Source: Clitoria ternatea
Taxonomy: Eukaryota > Streptophyta > Magnoliopsida > Fabales > Fabaceae
Length of the DNA stretch: 64,000 bases
NCBI GenBank assembly: GCA_037962975.1
Contig: CM075675.1
Span: 48,220,501 to 48,284,500, forward strand
Direction: 5' to 3'
This document shows positions 56,364-64,000 of the stretch, one piece after another (the stretch's first letter is position 1; every line of letters begins with the position of its first letter). A program made the translations under genes and the position numbers. The notes below the pieces were generated by a model. It was not told where the DNA came from, did no database searches, and was given only the letters and a program-made list of their open reading frames with translations.

Positions 56364-57600
56364 CTAGGCCTATATAGAGGACTTCACACATTCCAACCGT
56401 TTACAAGTTCGTTTTTCATTTTCGTTCATTACTTCTGTTGTAATTTTTCAGTTCACAGAGTTTTTACTTTCATCAATTAGAAAAGGAGTTTCCAGTCATT
56501 TCTTTGCAAAATAAAAAGAACATTTAGGGTATAGTTCGCTTAGTTCCAAACTCTCAGAGTGTGTCGAGTCCTTGACTTAATGAAAATGGAAAAGAACCTT
56601 TAGGGTAAGGTTTAGATTTGCTTGCTTACTCTAAATGTAGAGTATCAAGCCCTTAACTTAACAAAAAAAACATAAAAGAACCTTTAAAGAAAGATTCACT
56701 TAATTAGAACTCTCAATGTAGAGTGTCAAATCTTTTATTTGACGAAATAAAAAAAAAACTTTTAGGAACAGATTCACTCTATTACAAACGCAAAGTATAA
56801 AGTGTCAAGTCCTTCACTTAACGAAAATGTAAAAAAACCTTTAAGGAATGGTTCACTTGGTTACAAACTCTCAGCGTAGAGTGTTGAGTATTTTATTTGA
56901 CGAAATGGAAAAAACCTTTAGGGTAAGATTCACTCAGTTACAAACTTTCATCATAGAGTGTTGAGTCTTTTATTTAACGAAAACATAAAACAACCTTTAG
57001 GGAAAGGTTCGCTTAGTTACAACCTCTCAGTGTAGAGTGTTTAGTCCTTTATTTGACAAAACGAAAGAAAACTATTAAGGTAAGGTTCACTCGATTACTA
57101 ACTCTCAACATAGAGTGTTAAGTCCTTCATTTAATAAAAGAACCTTCAGGGAAAGGTTAGTATCGAATCCTTAATTTGACAAAACAAAAAAAAAACGTTT
57201 AAGGTTTGGTTTGTTTAGTTATGAACTCTCGGTGTAGAGTCTAAAGTCAAACAATTAATAAAAATGAGTAAAGCCTTAAGTGAAAGGTTTGTTCTATGTC
57301 GAACTCTTAATATAGAGATCAAGTTAAACACTTAATTAAGAATATCAAAAAAGAACCTTTACCAAGTAATCTTAATATAGAGATCAAGTTAAACACTTAA
57401 TGAAGAATGTCAAAAAAGAACCTTTACCAAGTAAACTCAAAATTTCAAGTAGGACATCTAAATAAGAAAGAGACTTCCAAAGCAAGCAATCATAAAAACA
57501 AGTCTCCCAACTCAAAATCCAAAAAAAAAACAAAAGTTATAAATCTAGAGAAATAATAGCATAAGTTATGAGAGCACAAAAGATAAACAGGGGCATTCCT
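56364..57600 (+). mobile_element. 3' region of gypsy element F with a repeat array
   Basis: Resumes element F after the hAT insertion: ACTAGGCCTATATAGAGGAC, untranslated sequence, then tandem repeats at 56510-57430. It has no protein domains. A Tat-like 3' untranslated region, by analogy with element C. Confidence 0.7.
56510..57430 (+). repeat. Tandem repeats of about 72 bp (AACCTTTAGGG...) in element F
   Basis: About 12-13 degenerate units: AAAGAACCTTTAGGGAAAGG, TTCACTTAGTTACAAACTCTC, GTAGAGTGTCAAGTCCTT and ATTTGACGAAAA follow in that order in each. The last two units (57310-57425) have a near-exact internal duplication (TCTTAATATAGAGATCAAG). Confidence 0.85.
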
Positions 57601-57604
57601 CTGA

Positions 57605-57900
57605 TTAAACTTGAGTGGCCTCGTCTTTAACTTCCTCGTCAGTCTCCTTGTTTGGCGGAGTGATCAGGTGCCTATCAATCACATCTTTAGTATAATCCAA
57701 TCAGAGAAAGGTTGAATAATTGGCATTGACATTCATAGTTTTTAAACCCCTCTACATACTGCTCAAAGCTTGGCATTTAAAATCCTTGAAGTCCCCACTT
57801 CTGTCGAAAGCCCCAAACGAAGATTATTAGTAAGTGCAACCACCTGATCTTGTTCTTGAAAACTCATCACTCAAGAAGTTGGTACCTACTTTTAGCCTTC
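57605..57900 (-). pseudogene. Possible antisense-gene remnant of element F
   Basis: On the minus strand the stretch ends in an acidic tail, HLITPPNKETDEEVKDEATQ, followed by a stop near 57606; FEQYVEGFKNYECQC lies upstream in a shifted frame. Its position and orientation (antisense, between pol and the expected 3' LTR) match those of the antisense genes of element C, but I see no decisive sequence match. Confidence 0.3.
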
Positions 57901-57974
57901 TTTGTATTTATAACGCTTGAAAGTTAAGGGATTTCTGTTCCCTCTAAGATTTCCATTCGGCCTGACAACAGTGA

Positions 57975-58420
57975 TCCTTACACAGGTCAACTAACCTAAT
58001 AGAAAGTGTCTCCATAATCTTCAGATAATATAACAAACAGTCCAAATATCATTATAATATCCTATAAATTCATGATATGTTTATTTATAGATTAAGATAT
58101 CCTTAGATTAGAATATACATTAGATAATTATCTAATAAAATATTAGACTGGAATTATAAGTCTCTCCCTCATTTATAAATAGCCTATCAATCACTCACAT
58201 CTACTCAAATAGCATTACTGAATAAACTCTTATTCTTAAAGTGTTTCTCTAGATATTGATGTTAGATTCTCATGATGAACAAGTACCATTAAATTTAAGT
58301 GCACTTGTCATCATCTCTAATCATAAACTCATCTAACACGATCATTCTCCAGTATGCGACTCTGTTACTCATATTCAATTCATAAACATATTTAAATGAC
58401 TTTCTAGAGATGTTTGGTTG
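57975..58420 (+). other. Possible LTR or promoter-like segment downstream of F
   Basis: Contains a good TATA context (ATTTATAAATAGCC near 58170) followed by CACTCAC and AATAAACT stretches as in the U3-R part of plant LTRs. No second copy, primer site or clear ends are visible, so this is only a candidate for the 3' LTR of F. Confidence 0.3.
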
Positions 58421-61046
58421 GAAAGAAGACATTCTTAAGTTTTAAAAGGTAAAATAAATATTGTATACTTATGAATTTCATTTAAAAACCATGAATAGAA
58501 ACCTGAATTGCTAGATTAGAAATAGCTCACACCCCTCATACTTTTATATCTATACTGTCTTCCAATTTGAGAATCCAAATAAGCGACATGTAAATAACTA
58601 AAACGGTTTGGGATCTTACAGTAATTTATACTTATTATCTGATGTGCTTTATAAACTTCAGTGAGATTAATTATATGGGACAAACACAAAAGGGCGAAAT
58701 TATAATTTAAAAAAAAAACTGAATCAGATATGGAAACAAAAAAGTAACACTTGTTCAATACATTATTTGTGTCACTTTTGTTTTTGACCTTTCCGGCTTT
58801 CCCAGTTGACATTCACTAGGAGAAAGTAGAAAAGTTGGCAGGAATCTTGCGCTAGCTTTTCGGCTTGAACAAGCGAAAACCCGTAACTGATTTCTTCATC
58901 TTCCTGAAGATGCCGAAATGCCTTGATGATTTGGTGGGCAATGCGGAGGCTACATCCTGCCAATAAATTAGTCAGATTAGCTAGAAATAACTGATATTTT
59001 CTTCTGCTGCAGGCACCAATTTTCTAAAATAAATAAAAATGAATCCAATCAGAGAAGGATAATGCATCTAACTACAATTCTTGGTAAAATTGATTTCATA
59101 TCTCAATAATACAATCTTTTAAATCAATTGAAAGGTTTTTTTAATATAAAATAATAAGGTTAAAATCAGTCCTAATCAAACCTAGAACATGCACATTATC
59201 AAAGCACAAACTCTCTCCAATGGAAATTTTTCTGAAACCTAAGACCTTATTGAAAAAGAATCAAGTTTAAACCATCTATCCATTGGTAGAAAACTCAAAT
59301 TTAGAGAAATAAGCAACATGCAAACAAAATTTATCTTTGAATTTTATTATATACCATCTGGTTGGAATAATTTAACAATATAATAACATAGATAATACCT
59401 TATAATCAAAACCAACATAGTTTATTTGTAAAGGTTCTAAAGTAGACTCCTATTAATACTTATTTGACTTAGTTATAAAACGGATCATTATTCAGACTAG
59501 TGAGTCACTACTTGAACGAATTGATACGATAAATATTAAAAGATTAAAAATTAAAAAATGTCATTATTTTAAAGACAACAAACTTAATAATAATAATAAT
59601 CATAATAATAATAATAATATCAACAACAACAATACAATTCACATAGACAAAAAGATATTGATTAGTACTTGATTTAACAGAAGATACCACCTCGGTAGTA
59701 GTTGACACATCAGATAATTTGACATTTGGATGGACGAGCTTTAACTGCACATTAGATGGTAACCAAACACATTAGAAGGTAATAATTTCATTAATTTTTT
59801 TAATCAAAATGAATGGACATATTTGAGAAATAATTATTAATTTTGTGTAAGGTACGGGCCCAGGCCAAGCCCATTATTTTTGTTATATAGAATGATGTTT
59901 TGCCCCGTGAGTCAAAGTCTTCTAGAGTCTTTATAAAGATATTATCTTCATTTCTATTTAATTATTTAAAGAAAAAAATATACAAACTAAGGAATACAGT
60001 TATTTTGTTTTAGTTACATACTAAAATTTCTACATTAGTCTTCATTTATTACACTACGTTAAATTTTAGTTAAATTTTTTGTCCCTTAATATAAGCAAAA
60101 TTAAACTTTTCCAATGTCATTAAATGTTTGTTTATCAAATATGTCCTCATTACCTATATTTCCAAGGCCCCTAATTCTTCATGTAATAAATAATACTGAG
60201 GGTATTTTAGAAAATTAAATCAAATAAGTGGTAACATTAATGTAAATAACTATCTCCAACTACTATTCTTAATATGTGTAAAATTAGGTACTTTTGCTTA
60301 TATTTGGAACCGGAGGTAGTATCTCTTTATTTAGCATACATTATTATTAAAAAACGTAATTATTAATATCTTTAAATAAGTAATCAGTTAAATAATTTTT
60401 TTTATATCTTTTATCTCTAAACAATTGAATAGAAATGAAAGGAGTATTTTTACTCCGGACCTTCTTTCACACCATCATTCCCAATGCAAACCCATCCCTC
60501 ACCCAAACCTTCTCTCTTAGATGCAACATCCACATCTCGAATGAATTTCATGACGTCGATGTTGTTTGGGTACACATGCTGGCCCTTTCAGTTGCAACAT
60601 CACACATAAATATCGCCTTGTTCCCTCTGCCACTATTCCTCCCAACAATTTTTCTGCTTGCTCACCTTGCTACAGCCGTGTAAAGCTTCGACAGAGGCAC
60701 AATGCTTCAACGTCAGTGCAATGCTTTAACGGACCTACGGTGCTTCGATAATCAATAGAAATTCTAGCCATTTTTTTAAACTAGACACCGGGTCACCGAT
60801 TTTCACAAGACTCACTAAATTCAACTCAGTTCACAACTTCACATTAGTCTGTTTACATCTCATTTATCAGGAAAACTGGCTCAAACAAGCCTCCAGCTAC
60901 CCGTCAGACCGGGCAATCCACTCCAAGTTTCATTACACTGCTACTACCATTGATTCTTGATAGGTATTACACTCCTAATTATGTGGGGTAAACATTCAAC
61001 ACGGGTGGGGAAGCTGAAAGTGCAATTATGATGATGATAATAATAT
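58421..61046. other. AT-rich intergenic region
   Basis: No convincing gene. It includes an (AAT)n-type microsatellite at about 59587-59622, short duplications of ATGCTT.AACG near 60690-60740, and small frames (such as 60435-60683) without recognisable features. A short possible exon is listed separately. Confidence 0.6.
58795..58964 (-). other. Possible isolated exon
   Basis: Minus strand: TATTGGCAG at about 58963 fits an acceptor, and the following bases translate as DVASALPTKSSRHFGIFRKM, a basic KKSVTGFRLFKPKS stretch, then a stop. A second frame, starting with an ATG, is also open (MAGCSLRIAHQIIKAFRHLQ...). Base composition is richer in G+C than the surroundings. No gene context found; may be chance or a gene relic. 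Confidence 0.2.
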
Positions 61047-61379
61047 GGTTAAATATGATTTTAGTTTTAGTTTTTATTAATTTTTGGTTATGTTGAATCT
61101 AATCCTCCCTATATTGAAATTGATTCTTAAAATATAACATGGTTAACATGATTGCTAACTTAACAAATAGAAATCCTACACCATATACCTTTTGTTCAAT
61201 TACTCCAAATTATTTTATTTTTTGTCTTTTCAAAATTAACCCTATTTTTTTTTTTCTGTCGACACCTTTAAATATTAATTTCAACATATTAAATAACATA
61301 AAAACTAAAATTAATAAAAAACAAATTAAGGGACAAAAGCTAAAATTAGTCAAAACACAGGGAAAACCCATATTTAACC
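61047..61379. repeat. MITE-like repeat with GGTTAAATATG ends
   Basis: GGTTAAATATG at 61047-61057 and its exact inverse CATATTTAACC at 61369-61379 bound an AT-rich 333-bp segment with no coding. Elements with this end are common in legume genomes (from memory). I see no clear target-site duplication, so it is old or the true ends differ slightly. Confidence 0.45.
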
Positions 61380-62545
61380 CACCCTAATGATAGTAATAAA
61401 GTCAAAACATATTGCAATAATAAAGTTTAGCTCATTTCACCGCAATAGATTTTGATGTTTTATTTTGATAAAATATGTTTAGCAACATTAAAATAAGGGC
61501 TCTTTAGTTTTAGTCCCTACAAAAGAAATCATTTATATAACCAACTTATATAAGATATTATGTTATATTGTCCAAAAAAGATATTATGCTATAGTTTCTA
61601 CAGTTAATTTGAAATTATTAAATACTGACATGGCTAACAAGGTGTCCACATCAGCAATCGACATGACTTTGACTTGAATTGGCCACTGACACGTGGATCC
61701 GAATTGTCGTGTTTATACGAACTAAAGACAAATATTATTCACGTAACCATCAAGAGAAACTTTGTGAATAATTGTGTTGATGTTATACAAATTATTTCCT
61801 TGTTACTTAATTTAGGATTAGTTGTTCCTCACATATATATGTATCATTATGTATTTCATAATCAAGCAATATAATTATTCCCCACTCTTCTACCTATTTC
61901 CATATTTCAAGTTGGTATCAAAACTCCAAAAGTTAGGGGCCCAACTTGCACAAAATCCTATCAATTGTCTTCATCGTGAAAATTCCTTTCTTAACTGCTT
62001 ACATTCCAACCTTGTCGGTGGCCCTTTTTAGTTGGTGACCATTTATCTCATGCGTACATCCACGTTCATAGCCTTCCTAGCATTGTGTAGTTCATGCACC
62101 ACCCTGTCAGTTGTTGTTTAACTTGACGCTATGCGAAACAACTCATTTAACATTTACTTTTTCTATTTAGGTAGGTTCCAAGCCTAATCGTAAGAGTTGC
62201 AATGTCTGTGTTTGAGCGCTTGCCAACCACTTTCGAGAATATTAAGATATTCTCGTAATTGACGATAACAAGACCTCGACCACTCAACCAATGACTCTAA
62301 CCCTCACTGATCTTCGCATATTGTGTAGGGGTCATATTGTCTTGATAAACAAAACTTTCTTCGGGGGACCCAACTCATACATACAATACTTAAGGGACAC
62401 ATTGAAAGGAAGACACTGGCCAAGGCTGGTCCGAAGTTTGAGGCTTAGGAGAAGACGCATTCATTATGATGTGGCTATGGCATTCTATGACTTCAAAGAT
62501 TAACCAAAATCGTGTTTTTTCTCTAATATAGGAAGATTTTGGATA
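61380..62545. other. Intergenic region before copia element G
   Basis: Holds a TTTAGTCCCTACAAAAG stretch (near 61510) of the kind seen in degraded legume DNA transposons and a GACACGTGGATCC stretch near 61690. It has no supported gene; the 70-residue frame at 62291-62503 has no recognisable motif. Confidence 0.5.
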
Positions 62546-64000
62546 ATTTGTGCCAAACATACTCTATAAAACAGATGTTGCTATCTATTATAAGTTGGAA
62601 AACAAAATTTCTAATACCAGGCAAGAAATCATCTCAATGATAGATTACAATGGGACTTTAAATGGACTATGGATTGAGTTGGACCAGTATCAAAAATTAA
62701 GGATAAAATGTAGCAAGGATTCTAAGATAGTCAAAAAGTTTATTGAGATAGGAAAGATCTTTAAGGTTCTTTCTAGCCTAAACTCTGAGTATGATCCCAT
62801 TCGAGTACAGGTTCTAGGTAGAGAGTAACTTCTCTCACTCACGGAAGTACTTTACACTGTTCGGGGTGAACAGAGGTGTAGGGCGGTCATGCTGGAGGAG
62901 AAATAGATTTTGGAAAGGCATGCGGAGTTGGTCCATTTGGGGAGTCCTTTGGGGAGACTAACAAACAGGATTTTAGGTGCTCTTATTTTAATAGAATTGG
63001 CCATACTAGAGATACATGTTTTAAGCTACATGGAAAAAATAAGGTCCTTAGCCATTTGAAGGGATTTAAAGGTCTTACTCAACATCAAGACAATCAACAA
63101 CACCCAACCCAAACAATGTTAGTGAAGATACATAGCCACCAATGTTGAGGAAATTCCTATTCTTAATAGTCTGAGTTAGAACGATTGCGGGCACTTATTA
63201 GATCCTCCTCTAGTAAGCCATCCAACACTTGCTCTATAATTATGAATGGTAAAAGTTCCAGTTTCTCATCTTTTAATGTTTCTTGTACTATAATTGGGAT
63301 ATATTATATCTGGATGATACTTTGGTGCTTCTAATCACATGATACCTATCCCATTATACTTCTCTTCTGAATCCATCTTAACTGGTAAGCATCACATTGA
63401 AGTTGCTAACGGATCCTAAATCCTAGTAGTTGGGTCTGGAATATTTGTCTTTTAAATATTGTTTTTCATGGCCCTGACTTTTCTATTAACCTATCTCCAT
63501 TTAGATCTGAAGTAGGCAATAACCTTTTTTTTATATCAAATTGTGTTTTTCAAGATCTTCTTCATGGTGGACGATGGGAATTGCTGAAGCACAAGGCGGG
63601 TAAATTACTTCAAGCTTGCTAGGAATGAAAGACAGATACAAAAAAGGTTTCCTACCATCGCACGTACCAAGTCAACTGGTTAAAAAATTTGGCTTCGACA
63701 TAAATGCTTCGGTCACCCTGCATTTATTGTCCTTAAGACTATGTTTCCTTATTTATTCAAGAGATTCGGTTCAATCTTTTCCATTGTAACACTTGTCAAT
63801 TCACCAAACATCATTATGTGCAGCTTTTCCAAACAGTGTTAAGAAAAATTTTGAACCTTTTGATTTCATTCCCTTTAATGTGTGGGAACCTGCTCCCATT
63901 TCTAATATTTCTAGTGCTAAATGGTTTATGTCTTTTATTGAAGATTGTACCCAACACATGTGGATATACTTGGTGAAGGACAAATCAAAGGTTGCGCAGT
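62546..64000 (+). pseudogene. Ty1/copia element G (gag to integrase), runs off the window
   Basis: Plus-strand homology in order: copia Gag (YNGTLNGLWIELDQYQKLRI, then SLNSEYDPIRVQVLGRE, about 62640-62825, stop at 62826); a zinc knuckle at about 62970-63025 (CSYFNRIGHTRDTC) in which the second cysteine is phenylalanine; a protease-like stretch near 63310-63420; and integrase from about 63780 (WEPAPISNISSAKWFMSFIE, then CTQHMWIYLVKDKS at the end). Stops and frame changes are frequent, so it is inactive. The element continues beyond 64000, and no 5' LTR was identified upstream. Confidence 0.82.

Noticed and set aside
60435..60683. 82-residue frame with hydrophobic C-terminus
   Set aside because: No homologous motif, no splice or promoter context, and unremarkable composition.
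62291..62503. 70-residue frame before copia element G
   Set aside because: Does not match the copia Gag N-terminus and has no recognised motif; probably chance.

Overview
The window is plant nuclear DNA and is almost entirely transposable elements. Evidence for a plant includes Ty3/gypsy elements of chromovirus and Tat type with initiator-Met-like primer sites, Ty1/copia remnants, a hAT transposon, a Helitron, and one small intron-containing host gene. The CTCGCTCAAGCGAG-rich LTRs and a GGTTAAATATG-ended repeat are what I remember from Phaseoleae legumes such as Vigna or Phaseolus; that assignment is inference. I saw no rRNA, tRNA, CRISPR or bacterial-type genes.

Region 1-40570 is one nested stack. 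A decayed minus-strand copia element (E: about 606-2702 and 39569-40570) was hit by chromovirus A (2703-39568, TSD CATGT). Chromovirus B (3028-30696, TSD CATTT) then entered the 5' LTR of A. Tat-type element C (7999-24098, TSD GAGGG) entered the protease region of B. A solo LTR (D, 34156-36647, TSD AGGCG) lies in the coding remnant of A. By eye, LTR pairs differ by several percent in A, about 0.35% in B and not at all in C, which agrees with the nesting order. Another copia fragment (H, 1-605) abuts E in the opposite orientation.

Element C is the most interesting part. Its gag-pol is on the minus strand. Between pol and the 3' LTR it carries two diverged tandem copies of a spliced gene on the opposite strand. 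Each has a promoter-like region, a conserved phase-1 intron, a gypsy-associated domain and a coiled-coil tail, followed by a variable tandem-repeat block. The first copy is open throughout (728 codons); the second has one in-frame TAG. The pol frame has two TAA stops although the LTRs look identical, which suggests mobilisation in trans.

Region 41314-48293 is a defective Helitron with a good 3' hairpin and CTAG end. It contains a 1.33 kb solo LTR, a 13-copy array of about 92 bp, and a duplicated 5' terminus. Region 48.8-51.25 kb is a three-exon host gene for a 94-residue protein. Region 51.72-57.6 kb is the 3' part of an old Tat-like gypsy element with its own repeat array. It is split by a hAT transposon (52270-56355, 8-bp TSD) whose four-exon transposase appears intact. 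Region 58.4-62.5 kb is mostly AT-rich intergenic sequence with a small MITE-like repeat. Region 62.5-64 kb is a decayed plus-strand copia element (G) that runs off the window.
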